The notes: a model not told the origin generated them from the letters alone. A stretch of 64,000 nucleotides of DNA from Adiantum capillus-veneris (GCA_014529385.2 CM043952.1:152955057-153019056); one strand, 5' to 3'; positions 12,136 to 24,549 are shown, counted from the first letter of the stretch. Translations and numbers: made by a program.

Positions 12136-12348
12136 ATTGTGATGGCACGGGGGTTGAGCGCAGCATGGTGGTAGCTCCCTCTTCTTCACAACGAGGAATC
12201 CTCCACGAAGGAGAGCGTAGGGCGATGAGTGACACACCCTTGCTCTCTTGAGCTTGCTAGATTAATCTCGTTGTGTGCTTGCAACCATTTGTGGCTCACA
12301 ACAGTGTACGAAAAGTCCTTGCTTTGAAACGTGCGACAAGTGCGCACA
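11870..12348 (+). repeat. GypsyA 5' LTR, at least its 3' part
   Basis: It ends GTGCGCACA directly before a tRNA-Asp primer-binding site. A TATA box TATAAAAG at 11999-12006 is followed by a CT-rich stretch, a (TG)n/(GA)n tract at 12084-12134 and a U5-like segment. The left edge cannot be fixed because no 3' partner LTR is in the window. Confidence 0.6.
11999..12006 (+). promoter_or_regulatory. TATA box of the GypsyA LTR
   Basis: TATAAAAG about 340 bases before the LTR end, the usual place for the U3/R promoter of a long LTR. The downstream CT-rich sequence fits a plant transcription start. Confidence 0.5.
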
Positions 12349-12352
12349 TTTT

Positions 12353-12370
12353 TGGCACCGCTATTGGGGA
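12353..12370 (+). other. GypsyA primer-binding site (tRNA-Asp type)
   Basis: TGGCACCGCTATTGGGGA, a degenerate match to the complement of the plant tRNA-Asp 3' end (TGGCGCCGTTGCCGGGGA), four bases after the LTR end. GypsyB uses the same primer class. Confidence 0.75.
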
Positions 12371-13141
12371 GATGCCTTGCAATAAGCTCGAATAACACTC
12401 TATGCTACTTTGTGGTGCAATGTGAGATATAGGAAAGGTAGAGAAAGAAGGTTCCGTTAATAACGTGTTAGATTTTTTTGCTGCAATGTACTGTTTTCTG
12501 TTGATAAGGTGTTAGATTTAAGGTATTAGATCTATAATGTTAGATATGTAAGGTGCATTAAGTAGATCTGTTAGTTAATTAGTTGTTGTAGTACTGTGTT
12601 AAACAGTATGTAATAGTAGCTCTGTTAGTTGCAAGTAGGTAGGTTAGGTGTGTGTGTGTGCGTGCGTGGCGCGACCGCGGCGACCTTATCCTCCAAAAAC
12701 TAAAAATAAAATAAAATAAAAAATTATTTATTTAAAAGGAAGGACCAGAATTGGGAACATTCCCCAAGCCCAAGCCCAAGTGCAGAAGCCCAGGCTCAGG
12801 CCTCAGTAACCCTTTGGACTTACTTATTTTAGCCTAACGCTTATGTAAAAATCGACCCTTTTGAGGACCATTGGAGCTTTGGGTAACGAAGTGCTATGCT
12901 ATAAAGCACACCACAACCCCCTGAGCGATATGCTCATTTCAAGCTATCACACACTCTAATCCAAAAACCAATCATAAAAAGACATTAAAAAACATGAAAA
13001 AATGAGTGAAAACGGGGTGCAAAACGTCCAAACAATCAAGCGGTTAACCTTCAAGGGTATTCGTCGACGCTTGTAGGGTGCCAAAGGCACATGCATCTAC
13101 CCTCTGGTCGTGTGCTATAGGCCGAGCAACTAGCAAGCACT
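12371..13141. other. GypsyA untranslated leader
   Basis: About 770 bases between primer site and the first gag frame. It contains several GTTAGAT repeats (12465-12560) and a short (TG)n at 12649-12660. No protein domain is visible. Confidence 0.5.
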
Positions 13142-16100
13142 TTGACTTACGCGGGTTCTCAATACCCACCTACCTTAGGTTTTGAACCCTCGGCGGGGAC
13201 CCAAGGTAGTACAACCCAAGACCCAAACATAGCAGCTAGTGACTCTTCATCTGACTACGATATTATGGAAGGACATCCTACACCAAACCTTAAGCAAGTA
13301 AACAAAAATATACCTATCTGGGCCCCACAACCTGGATCTAGTGTGTTTAGTCGCTTTATAGAAACCTTTAGTAGAGCTACTCGCTCTGAACCTGCGGCTA
13401 GTGAAGTTAATGAAGGTGAGGGAGAGGTAGATTCACCTTTGGTATATCAGGGGGAGCCTATACTCCCCAAGAGTGTCCACGTCGATATCCTGCCCCCTGC
13501 TTTCATGGAAGACCCTACAAAGCAATCACCCCTCGAAGTTCTACTACACGATGGTAGGAGTCTTACGGAGGTGCAAGAAGTTCAGCGCTATATGTAAGCA
13601 GCTAGGGAGAGGAAAATGGAGAGTTTCCTAAAACAACACCGAGCCATGAAGGGAAAGACCCCTCCGAAAATAGGCATAGCATTCAAGCAATTGAGTGCTC
13701 CTGAGTTAGTAGGCAATGTGGGTCAAACTGTGGGGAACAGCAATGCTTCCACCTCAAGGGAAACCTCTAGTACACTGGGCCTAGAAGGGTTATTTCTCAA
13801 CCAAAATTGGAAATATGACCTACAAACTGAAACCTTGACTAACCTGTACATGGGTTACACATACAATATAGGTTGGTTAGAAGTTATACAATCTACTTCT
13901 AGCGCCACAAGTCTAGAGGAGCGGCAACAGATGGTCTGCAATGTCATCCATAGCATCATCCAATCAAAGAGGCCAAATCAAGGGATTAACATTTATGAGA
14001 TTCTTGGATATGGGCAAGGCCAGACAACCAACACTATCACAGATGGAAACTCCTTCAGTGAGTCCAATGGACCCTTCATATATTGTGTCGCATGGAGTTT
14101 TGGTATAGTCTGAACCCACAAATAGTAGTTTTGCTTTTCCAAATCTAGCTCATCTGTCTCTTGGAGACACTACGGCTACGATACCTACTCCGGTGATAAG
14201 TAAAAAAGTACACCTTGGACCTCGTTTGTTAGCACTGCACCGCTACCTGGTAGCACAGTGCCCCCAAAAATACCTATAGGTGTGCATCAAGCCTATGTAC
14301 CTGTCGCACCTCATGCCCATGTAGCTCCCAGACCCCCGATTATGCCAAGGTCTTACACTCCACAATGGAATTATCCAAGCTCTTATTCAAGTGCGGACAT
14401 ACCATTCAGCAATAACATGTCGTATCCGGCACCGGCTATGCCTAGGGCCACACCTATGAACTTTGGACCACTACGTGGTACACCACCATAGGAGGTATGG
14501 GACCCGAGGACCGCGCGTATGCCAAGGCCAAGGCCAACTCCCATCCCACATGTAGTTCCAAGAGCACCTGTACCTACGACCACTATACCTGCTTATTTAG
14601 GAGATTTGGCAGCATTTTCTCAAACCATTGATCGATCTATTGCTGAGAATATGCATAACATGCTTGATAGAGAGCCTAGAAGTAAGGCAGTACAAATAGC
14701 CAAGCTCACACAAAAATTTAGTGGAAACAGGGATGTGAGAAAGCATATCGAAGTGTTTGAACAAATATGTGATTCTTAGGAGAACAAAATGACATGCATA
14801 AGAGTAATGCTTCAAGCCAAAACTTAAGTGGGAAGGCTGGGGATTGGTATAGAACCCTAAGGGTAGAAGACAAAACAATTTACCCTACTCTTAGGAGACT
14901 GTTCTTGAAAGAATACATACGAGAGGGAGTGCTTTAGGGTGTAGCCTCTCAGCTCCAGAAAGCCCAACGAGAGGAAGGAGAGTCGGTGAGAGACTCTATT
15001 AGTCACTTGAAGCATTTGAATTCTTGTTGAAATCCAAATGAGAGCTTCAATAATAATCAATTCCTTGATAGATTCATTAGGGAATTATGAAATGAGGATA
15101 TCTACAATGGCCTAGTCATTAGAGGTATCACCACTTGGGAAGCGGTCACCAGAAATGCAATCCAATTGGAGAAGAATTTAATTATTCAAGGAGAAAGAGT
15201 GTCCGTTGAGCCTGAATCTACTAGCTCGCAAGCATCGGGGCATCAACCAATGACCCTAAAGCCTATTGATAAGGAGACAAAGATATATAAGATGACTTTA
15301 GCAGATCTAACCAAGGCTATTCAAGAGAGTCTTAGAGACAATTGTTCTTCGCAAAACAATCATATGTATCCAAGAAGGGAGCAACAATGGTGCTCAGTAT
15401 GCTATGGTCCACATAGTACCAATGAATTCCCTACTTTTATAGTAAAATTCAATGGGAATTGGAATGCTTGTGGGAGGTATGGTCATGAAGATAAGGATTC
15501 CATATTATTTAAGTGCACGATGGCCGATAGACCAACCTTAGCATGGACAAACACACCTCGAGTGCCTGCATTGATTCCGGACTCACCTCTTGAACAAACG
15601 TCACAACACATGGTCCCTAAGGCCCAAAATGTTGTTCAAACAACACCCTTACCACCTCCAGTGCTAGAACCACAACCACCACATCCGAGAATCACTTTTG
15701 TGAATCAAGTCGATTGTGAGTCATCTATTGCTTGTTTGGAAGGCTGTGATGAAGATATAGACCGTAATATTGCCTATGGGATTGATGCGCTTGAAGAAAG
15801 TCCACAATACTACATGGAGGACTATTGGGGACAAGTCAAACATGTCTATCAAGTAGTTGCTCTTGCTGTAAGAGGCCAAAATATCAAATTACACTTCCAA
15901 GAGACCACTTCTTCAATGCTATGAGTGTGGAGGTCCACATCGTGTGGCCGAGTGTCCTATTAGGCTACAAAAGAACACCACACTAATGCAAATCAATCAA
16001 GCGAGCACGTCTACAATGCCAATACTCATGTGTAATTGATGTGGCATAGATCATTTGATTGCCCAATGTCCGAATAATCCAAATGCACTGAAGATCATGC

Positions 16101-16560
16101 CATTAAACTTGATTGAGATAACCGAGGATCCATCACAAAGCACACTTGTGGTACTAGTAAACATACTCACACAACCGATGCTCCTAAAACAAAATTATAT
16201 TCTTGAAGAAAGAGACACGACATCAATTGCCCAATCTTAGATGAAGAAGAAAACACGAAGGAAGATATCGCAAAAAGTAGCAAAGTCAGACCCTAGTTCA
16301 AAGACCAATATAGGGATTGGTGACGACCCCATATATATGAACGACATTGAAGAGGATTTTGATTCAAGTGAAACCATGGAGACCAAAACGACCACTAAGA
16401 AAGAAACCAACAAGGAAGATCGTCATGAGACACAATCTCCAGGATCCAAGAAGAAGATAGGAACTTATCCAAACCCTACAAAGGAGATCAAGCGAGTCAA
16501 GCAATTATGGAGTTTGGTAGATGATACCCAAAGGAATCTAGAACCAGCACCTAGGTAGAT
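13142..16560 (+). pseudogene. GypsyA gag with zinc knuckles, broken
   Basis: Mostly one frame (13142, 13616, 14258 and 14519 blocks share it) interrupted by stops. The N-terminal 450 codons are low in recognisable motifs and rich in Pro/Ser/Thr. A Retrotrans_gag-like capsid starts near 14690 (QKFSGNRDVRKHIEVFEQIC) and continues through shifted frames to about 15170. A degenerate CCHC (CSVCYGPHSTNEFP) is at about 15390. A well-formed knuckle CYECGGPHRVAECP lies at 15914-15955, and a second one (CGIDHLIAQCP) at about 16035 is preceded by a stop. Gag would build the particle and bind element RNA. A Lys/Glu-rich spacer follows to 16560. Confidence 0.85.
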
Positions 16561-17079
16561 CCAGATTACAGACACATTGTTCCCTACACAACAACAACCT
16601 CACAAAGTCCATAGACCCCTAGCCATACCTAGTGTCATCCAAGAAGAAAATGACTTAAAGTCATGGGAAAGTTGGCGTACTTACTTCTTGTTGGAAAGAA
16701 TGTTTACAAAGGAACTACCTAACCCTATCAAAGAAAGGGAGATCCCATCTTCCCCACGTCAAGGGAATGAAACCCAAAAGGTGCCGTTAAATATTGCCAA
16801 ATTGATGGATTTCATGGCTTCAAAAGTTAGAACCACCATCATGTCCAAACTATATGGAGACCCTGAGCTATTCTTAGCTCTTCGAGCTTTCCTCAATGGA
16901 GAACTGAAGGTCGGGCTACCACAAGTTGCACAGATGGATGGAGCTAGGGAGATGCCAATAGAGGAGGAACACTTATATCCACAACCCAACTTAGATGAGA
17001 ACCCTATTGTAGAAATACCTGTTAACAAGTTGGGGCAATACTTTGAGGGCTTGAATCCAATGCAACCATACCAATCACT

Positions 17080-17567
17080 ACCAAGGGATTAACTGTGAAG
17101 GGAATCCTTGATGGTGGCACTGGGGTTAGCATTGTGACTAACAATTGCTGGTAAAGAAGGCCAATGGGTCTATTGTTAAATCTATTGGGATGCTAGAAGA
17201 TCTCAAGATCAAGGTCTTTGGACATAAAATAAGATATACCTTCATTGTTATGGATTCCACCAAGCCCACTATGGCATCTGAGATGATCTTAGGACATCCT
17301 CTCATGATGGAAGCAAAAATGATGCATGAATGGTCTAAAAACCATGTCTACTTGCAATTCCAAGATTCTGTCATTCGAGTGGATCTTGTCACCGGTCAAG
17401 CATATCCTCTAGGAAACATGTTTATAATTGATCATAAATCTGACACCACAGTTCACTTGGCCCCATTGCAGTATTTTTACACATGTAAAGTGGACACTGA
17501 TGTTGGGGACGATTCTCCTTATATGGATGTACTACTTGGGATGACTGAGTCAGAAAATATGGATTGA
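17080..17567 (+). pseudogene. GypsyA aspartic protease region
   Basis: The active-site segment GILDGGTGVSIVT lies at about 17100-17140 in one frame. The rest of the domain follows in another frame at 17145-17567: the IGMLEDLKIKVFGH strand, ILGHPLMMEAKMMHEW (flap-distal GRPW-like motif) and a long C-terminal tail. This D-G-G-x-G form replaces the D-T/S-G-A of other retropepsins and is the form also seen, as DNGAG, in GypsyB. A one-base shift at about 17140 separates the halves. Confidence 0.8.
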
Positions 17568-18590
17568 GTCCACTTAGCAGACCATAAACACTTGGGGAAA
17601 TAGGGGGATGACCTGGGTAACACTTGAGGGGAATGAAATGCCACCATTTGTACCCTTAAATATGCTAGAAGCAATGCATATAGCTTTTGATGACCTACCA
17701 GATGAAGGTTTGACTGGCATTGGAACTAGTAGCATCTCACAAGACTATAGGCCACACGATTTGGGGTCAAAATCATCAATTTAAATTGACTCTGAGGACA
17801 AAGAATCTTAAATCTTAGTGAAAATGTGGGGACAAACCATTCAGGGCTCACTGGTACCCTAGATGACAATCTATCCAAGGGAGCAGAAGACACAAGTAGC
17901 GATTCATCTAGTGACTCTTCACTAGAGATCGGTCGTAATAAAAAATTAGACAAGAAGAGTAAGAGATATAAGAGACAACGATATTGAGAAAATGTGCATG
18001 CTAGAATAAATGAAAAGAAATCTACCACAGAATGGATTAATTATATAGGGGCATGTGATGCTCATCAAAAGTTGGTAGATAACTGGGGTGAATACCTTGA
18101 AACCATTATGTTGTTTGGTCCACAACCAATTGACATCACAAATAGAGGCTACAAAGAAGCCAAAGTTGAGTTGTACCGTAAGGAGACGACAAAATTGAGA
18201 GTTATCTCAACAAGAAAAGGAATCGGAAGTGAAATCACAGTCCACATAACAAGAGGACCCCACAGACTTACACCCTGCACCTGAACATTTCAAATCCTAC
18301 ACCACAAAGGAACGTAAGGTTGTGTATACAAAGGCTCAAAGAAAACCTATCGATGGAAGCAATGGAGTTTATGATAGTCTAGCGATAGTTAAGGAAATAG
18401 AGTTAGCAGACCCAGGAGTCCTATTTTCATTGCCCAAGGTCTAATAGAGACTGAGGAGTGTGTACTTAAAGAACTTCTCAAGGAATTCAGGGATATATTT
18501 TCTTGGATATATCACGATATGAAAGGTGTTCCACCTTTTGTGGTGCAACACACAATCCCCATGAAGAGCATGGTTAAATCAGTTCAGCAA
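17568..18590 (+). pseudogene. GypsyA protease-RT linker, decayed
   Basis: Charged linker with stops in all frames. One open piece at 17994-18284 (HARINEKKSTTEWINYIGACD) has no family I recognise. The final part at about 18460-18570 resembles the sequence preceding gypsy RT (ELLKEFRDIFSW-like, then HTIPMK). Confidence 0.55.
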
Positions 18591-19130
18591 TGACCCTTCC
18601 CAATGAATCCTAAATATGCAAAGATCGTTCAAGAGGAGATTGAAAAGCTTGTGAAATGTGGATTCATATACCCTATTGAGCACCTCAGAATGGGTTTCTC
18701 CGATAGTGATTGTGGCAAAAAAGAATGGGAAACTCAGAGTGTGCATGGATCTCAAGAAGGTCAATGCCGCCACTAGAAGGGGCCATTACCCCTTGCCATA
18801 TTCAGAACATGTGCTTGAAAGAGCTGCAGGAAAGAAAGCTTATAGCTTTTTAGATGGGTACTCTAGATACAATCAAATCACAATTGTACTAGAGGACCAA
18901 GATAAAATGGCTTTTATAACCGAATTTGGAATGTTCTCTTTTTGTGTTATGGCTTTTTGGCTTAACCAATGTCCCTTCTACATTTCAAAGATTAATAAAC
19001 ACCGCTTTTAGAGAATATTTGAGGGAGTTTTGTGAAGCTTTCTTAGATGACCTTTGTGTTTATTCCTCTTGGGAAGAACATCTATCATGCTTACAAAAAG
19101 TGTTTGAGAAGTGTAGATTGTATTGCATCT
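18591..19130 (+). pseudogene. GypsyA reverse transcriptase, truncated
   Basis: RT fingers and palm are visible: WVSPIVIVAKKNGKLRVCMD, LPYSEHVLERAAGKKAYSFLDG and, after a +1 shift at about 18955, the PSTFQRLIN block and the catalytic box FLDD (YxDD class with Phe) at about 19044. The sequence stops matching after KVFEKCRLYCIS, exactly where GypsyB continues with LNPEKC. The RT thumb and the N-terminal half of RNase H (about 125 residues, including the VYVDAS catalytic strand) are deleted here, so the enzyme cannot function. Confidence 0.9.
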
Positions 19131-19486
19131 CCTTCTACCCCATTAGCTTTGCAAGTCGTCAATTGAATGATGCCGAGAGAAAATACACCACTACAGAGCG
19201 AGAAGGTTTAGCTATGATTTATGCAGTGAAGAAATTTTGCTACTACCTTCTTGCCAACAAGTTTGTTTTCTATGTGGATCATCAAGCCTTTTCGTATCTA
19301 GTAAATAAACCTTGTTCCATTGGAAGAATTATACAATGGTTGTTAATTCTCCTTGAGTTTGATTTTACCGTTGTGGTGAGACCTGGTAAAAGACATGTCA
19401 TGGCGGATCATTTGTCTCGCATACCCAATGGTGAAGCCCCTACTGGAGTCGATGTGATGAATTTCCCAATACTTCCTTATTTCTAG
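19131..19486 (+). pseudogene. GypsyA RNase H, C-terminal part
   Basis: It resumes in frame with ISFASRQLNDAERKYTTTER, then YAVKKFCYYLLANKFVFYVD HQA and ends in HVMADHLSRI. These are the second half of a gypsy RNase H (RT_RNaseH_2 type). The first catalytic Asp strand was lost with the deletion at about 19131. Confidence 0.9.
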
Positions 19487-19534
19487 TCAAGACCATGCCT
19501 AAATGGAGTGAGAAGATTGTGAACTTTCTAGTTA

Positions 19535-20025
19535 ATGGTTTTCCACCCAAAGAGATTTCGTAAGGACATAGCTCAAAAACTATTAAAAGAATGTGAACCT
19601 TATTCTCTCATTGTTGCAGGAACTCTCTACAGGATAGGGAAGGACAATACTCTTAGAAGTTGTGCATGTGAGGATGAGTATTTATACATACTGCAAGAAG
19701 CCCACATGGGTATAGATGGAGGACATTTCTCAGGGGAACTAACAGCTAGAAAGGTGTTGCAATCGGGCTATTGGTGGCCTACCTTATTCAAGGATACATC
19801 ACTTTTTGCAAAGGGATGTGATGAATGCCAACGCTTTAAGAAGCCACAAAGGAAGGATAAGCTGCCTCTACATCCCATCAAGGTAGCCCAACCATTTGAA
19901 AAGTGGGGCTTAGAGTTTGTAGGTCCGATTAGTCCAGATGCACGTAACACTCAGTCACGATATATCATTGTAGCTACCGACTATGTGACCAAACGGTGTG
20001 AAGCAAAAGAAACACAAAAACCTGA
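19535..20025 (+). pseudogene. GypsyA integrase, N-terminal part (interrupted by GypsyB)
   Basis: One H2C2 zinc-binding domain (EAHMGIDGGHF, then CDECQR) followed by the start of the core (AQPFEKWGLEFVGPI). The first catalytic Asp of the D,D,E triad is Glu here (codon 19913-19915), which would disable the enzyme. The frame is cut at CCTGA (20021-20025), the target duplicated by GypsyB, and continues at 43299. Confidence 0.9.
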
Positions 20026-20933
20026 TGTGGGACGCATGTCTAACCTCACCATCCTATCTTATTATAGTATTAGCGAGAACCACGATTAATTTGTCAAACC
20101 ATGGGACGAAGCTGACTCGACTAGTGCATAGAGGCTACAAGAGGTTGTCAATCTCTTGGAAAACAACTAACAACTCGCATCTAACTCAAGCTACACTCAA
20201 GTGACTGAAATCACCAAAAGCCAATCGCTCATCGGCAAGTAAATCACATCCGTTACAGCATCAAATGACATCCAAACGTAACGAAACTTCTAGGACAAGT
20301 TTATAAGACCTAAGCACACATGCCTATGGCCTCAAACCCCACTTTAGGTCAAGTTCCAAAATCGCGATTATTAACAGCAGTGGATTTTTGACCTAGTCAT
20401 TTTCGATCTAGAATGCATCTAAATGCTTAGCAATGATGCCCCAATATCCCATGTATACTTAGTTTTTGATTTAAAAGTGCAAATTCCTAGTTATGATGAA
20501 ATTAGGCCGCGGGTCGACGATGCCAAAAGCTACGAAATACTGTGAATGGCTTACGTCAATGCGTAGAGCTCTTACCTGCGGTTGGAATGCAACAAACGCA
20601 TTCGCAATGTGACAACCGGAGAGGGAGTAAGAAGCGCGAGAAGGAGAGAAGTGAGCGTCGTTAGCTCACGCTGTGTATTTCTTATCCAAAAACTTACAAA
20701 AATGGCTTTTATACCTTAGCCAAGGTTTTTAGGTGGTCAAAAGTAATAATCTAGAGTTCTACCAAAGCTGGGAATTGAATGGCTGATACAATTTGGAAGC
20801 TTGTAGCCTCAGCTCATTAATTACAAGGTTTATCAAGAAAACACGAGTTACAATATTCCCGATTTATCAAAATAATAATTTTTTTACAAGGAGAACTCTG
20901 AAAAATGGTGTCCATGTTAGCTTGCTGCTAACA
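20026..20933 (-). repeat. GypsyB 3' LTR
   Basis: 908 bp, TGTGGGACGC to GCTGCTAACA on the plus strand. It matches 42373-43293. It includes a half copy of the TCGCGATTATTAAC palindrome element at about 20356-20375. Confidence 0.95.
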
Positions 20934-20950
20934 TTCCCCCCCTCCTCGCC
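20934..20950 (-). other. GypsyB polypurine tract
   Basis: The minus strand reads GAGGAGGGGGGAA immediately before the 3' LTR, a standard plus-strand primer. Confidence 0.9.
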
Positions 20951-20969
20951 TGTGTCGTCCCTTGACACA

Positions 20970-23918
20970 CCTTCATGGATTGAAGTAATCTTTGGGTTGA
21001 TGGCGGGCAAGGCGGTCCTTCAGTGCTTTCAGTGCTTTTTCATACCTAATTTTGCGTTCTTTGTCTGACACTTGCAAAAACTGGATGGTGACTTTGTTTT
21101 TGAGTTCTACTGCCAAGTAGCCTACAAATCTGGCTGTGAGGTTTCTTATCAGGTGCAAATATCTTCGTTCGCCAGGTGAAAAATCCAGTGTAGAAGGCCT
21201 CCTCAAAAGCTAGCATATTGTGCGAGGGCAGAAACATGCATCGAGCGTAAAAGCCATAAAGAACTTCCTCTGTGACTTGGATTTGAAATTCGTCTCCCCC
21301 ACTCGGCTCTACTGTAAACTACGTCTCAAAGTCAGCAAATGAGACCGAGGGGATCTCCACTTGGGGCGGCTTTGAAGTGCCTGCCTCCTCCTGTATATCT
21401 GGCTTTCCATCTTTGAGGAGTTGGTTTACTCTTTTCAATTCTGCAATCTCTTTAAGGAGCTCCTCCTCTCTTTGGACCCGCATGAGCGCCAGGTCTCTGC
21501 GTTGTGACTGCTCTAGCTTCAACGTTTTTCTTCTCAAGTGCTTTATACACATCATCTGTTCCCTTGATCGAGGCCACGACTCGATTTTCTCTTAATTGCC
21601 GCAAGAAAGTGGCATGATCATTAATCCTTTGTTCCAAATATTGCAGTGATGCGTTTGCTACATCTAATTGTACTTGAATCTTTTTGAGCGGACAGAGAGG
21701 TGGTGAGAAGTTCATTTGTCACTTCTGTCACTGCTCATCTTTCACTTTTGCAGGCATCAGATAGCTTAGTCAGGAGGTCACCCAACTCCTCCATTTCCTT
21801 CTGTTGGCTGTCCCTGGCTATCTAATGTCATTCTGCTTCAGTCTTTAGCTCTTGTAATTGTCTTTGGAGATCTGTAATAGTACCCATTCTGTCGTCGAGC
21901 TGGCCTTGAAGAGCCTCGATGAACATTTCTAATTCTTTGGATTTAGTACTGTGGTTCAAGGCTGCTGAGCGGAGTTTCTCCGTCATAATTTGCATCTGCC
22001 TTGCATACTCATTCACTTGTAGAATGACTTCATCATTGGATTGCCACTCCTCTTGTCTTGCTAGTTCAGATGTGCTGGCAACCTCTTGTGTTGCTTCTTG
22101 CTGTGTTGTTATTGCTGGTGTTTCTATAGAGGTGGTTACTTCCTGGCCATCCTAAGGTTTTGAAACCTCCGCAGTTTTTGGCTGAGTGGAAACAACTTGT
22201 GTGGTCTCAACCCTTTCCGTTTCCACGGTTGCAGGCCTTTCCACCTTCTCAGTTTCGGTTACTTCCTCATGTGTAGTGGTTTGCTCCTTTTCTTTATCTT
22301 CCTCTTTATCATTTTCATCTGCCGGCTTGTGAGTTTCCTCGGTTGTCTATTCTGGTGTTGGTTCAGCTTTCTTTTCTTCATGTTGCTCGGTGTGGTCAGT
22401 TTGTTGTGTAGCTTCCGTTTGGTGGGTGAAATCAGACTCTTTTGCCTTGTCAGTCTCGACCTCTTCAGTGGTCTCTTGACCTGGCAGTGATGATGGTGGA
22501 GTGGGCATGGACTGGTCCTGTTGTTCTGGTGGCAGTGAGGTGGGTCGGGGAGATGCCTGGCCCTGCTCTTGAGTTGCTGCTTCCTCACCTTTCTTGGCCA
22601 CTTCTTCCACCTCTTTCAGCTTCAAGGCCTCTGCCTCTTGGTAGATTCTTTCTAAATGATCCTTGGGATCCTCGGCCTCTTTCCTTGAATGATGTTTTGT
22701 TCGAGGTCCCTTCAAGCCGGGAGGTGCCCACTTTTTTGGGTCTTTTCCCTACGCTTGCCTAGTTCGCTGATATGCCTGTTTTTCTCTTTCAAATCTCGCT
22801 TGCTTTTGAGCTGGCTCCTCTTGGTGGGTAGCCACTGCTTTCCTCTTCATCTCTTCCCTCCTAGATCTTTTTTCTTCGTTGTCAGAGCTTTCACTGCTAT
22901 GCTGCTCGGATGAACTGTCATCGGATTCATCACCTGATTTAAATGATCGCTTACCAGATCTTGTAGATCTCGGAGAGGGTGGAGCTGCTAAGATCCATGT
23001 GTTCTGATCTGGGGCAGGTGGTAGGTTTTTGGCCATGCCGATGGCATGATAGGCTATTATGGTCAAGACTTCAAGTGTGCCCAAGTAGGTTATCTTTCCC
23101 TCCTTCTTGGTGGCCTTTAATGTTGTTAACACATATTGCGCGTGGTCCACAGGTTGTCTAGAGGTTGACTTCAGAACTTGTGTAAAAGTTGTGGCCACGG
23201 AATGATTTGGTGTCGTGTACCTTGGTGGCCTTTTTGCCAGGAAATGGAAATGTTGGTGGTACAGACGGGCTGGCTCTTCCACCTGCTTGTGGATGAGATT
23301 GGCAAATGTAGCCGCAGCTGTTTCCTTTGTAAACGTGCCTACTGTTTTCCTATCTCTTGCCCGCATGGTCATCCCTTCAGTGGGCACTCTAAGTGCCTCT
23401 GCCACTATTCCCTTTGTAATCACAACCTCTACCTTGTTTCCTTGGTTGTCTGAGATTTGGGCAGTTCCGTCTTCCTTGATGGTGGACAGAAGCTCGTAAG
23501 CCTTCTGAAAGTCTACTCCGTAGGGCTCTTGTTCATAGAAGTGTCGGAGTCCCAACTTGAGGTTAGCCTCTTTGGTTTCCGGCTTTGCTGCGAGATCATA
23601 AACCTCTTTGGGCAAGAGCTGCAACTCCACCGGATGCCCTTCTTCACTCTTAAATCTGCCTGTGAAGACCAATCCCTTTGCTGTCTTTACTAACTCGGGG
23701 TCCAGTTGATACGGTGGCAGCTCTTGCAGTTTCTCCTTTTGGTTTAACTGCTTCTTGGCCTTCTCCGCGCTTGCATTGCTCCTGTTCAATGAATAGAGTG
23801 CAAAGTTAGCGGAGTTGTCAATTTTTTCTCCAGAATGTCCTTTTAGACTGAAATGCTGATAATCTGGTCCAAATTGCTTCAAATCAATTTTAAAATAAGC
23901 AAAGATGTAGAAAATCAT
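20970..23918 (-). pseudogene. GypsyB 3' accessory ORF: long coiled-coil protein of unknown function
   Basis: A sense-strand reading frame of about 980 codons fills the env position between pol and the 3' LTR; its last stop lies about 20 bases from the purine tract. 23918-22752 is open for 389 codons. The same frame then continues to about 21720 past TAG/TGA stops near 22750, 22345, 22155 and 21830, after which the frame shifts twice (21715-21452, then 21555-21046) and ends at 21206-20970. Residues about 1-330 look globular (KGLVFTGRFKSEEGHP, KTVGTFTKETAAATFANLIH); about 330-420 is Ser/Asp/Glu and Arg-rich; then a Glu/Thr/Gln/Lys-rich low-complexity stretch; then heptad-like coiled coil (EALQGQLDDRMGTITDLQRQ). 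I see no signal peptide or transmembrane span, so it is not env-like. I do not recognise the family. The true start may lie upstream or follow a splice site. Confidence 0.7.
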
Positions 23919-23963
23919 GCAAGGAACAAAACTGTATGGTCAAAACAAAAATTTGTAACCAAA

Positions 23964-23985
23964 GTAAATAATCGCGATTATTTAT
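23964..23985. repeat. Palindrome copy in the GypsyB 3' region
   Basis: GTAAATAATCGCGATTATTT plus a terminal AT: one base from the perfect 22-bp palindrome found at 41091-41112. Confidence 0.85.
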
Positions 23986-24527
23986 AGCTGGGAAAATTTT
24001 CAACTTTTTTGCAATTTTGGCTTTATAGGCTTGAAGTATGTGCCAATTACATGCTCTGAGGGAAATTTACGCTCATTTGGATGTACAGGTTGGAAATGGT
24101 ACCATATTTTGGCTTTAGGTCTCTAAAACAGTAGATATAAAGGAAATTTGAGATTTTGAAATCCAAATTGACTTCAAAATTGGCTAGTGGGCTTATCACA
24201 TCATGTACTTTGGATGTATGATGACAAATTTTCAAAATTGTCCCATTTTGGCCAGAAAGTTAACTTTTCTTCCCAAAATGACATTTTTTGGCATAGACTG
24301 GTTCTAGGCATGGTATAGGCCTTGGGTATGAATTATGAGATGATTTGGACCAAGAAAAGTTGTTCATAACCCAAATTTTGGCTTTCACAGACTTCTTTGC
24401 GTTTTTTTGGCAATTTTGCAAGTAAAGGGTGGTCATTTTAGCTCATACTTTATTTTTGGCATGTAATAGGTGTGTACACATGATAGGTGAGGTGAATTGA
24501 CAATTTCCATGCAAAAATGTTGCAAAA

Positions 24528-24549
24528 GTAAATGATCACGATTATTTAC
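24528..24549. repeat. Diverged palindrome copy in the GypsyB 3' region
   Basis: GTAAATGATCACGATTATTT plus AC, two bases from the consensus, 564 bases from the previous copy. Confidence 0.8.

Noticed and set aside
22197-22913. Plus-strand frames rich in Phe/Leu opposite the GypsyB 3' ORF, resembling membrane proteins
   Set aside because: They are the complement of Glu/Lys-rich coding sequence on the minus strand, which produces Phe/Leu-rich shadows.
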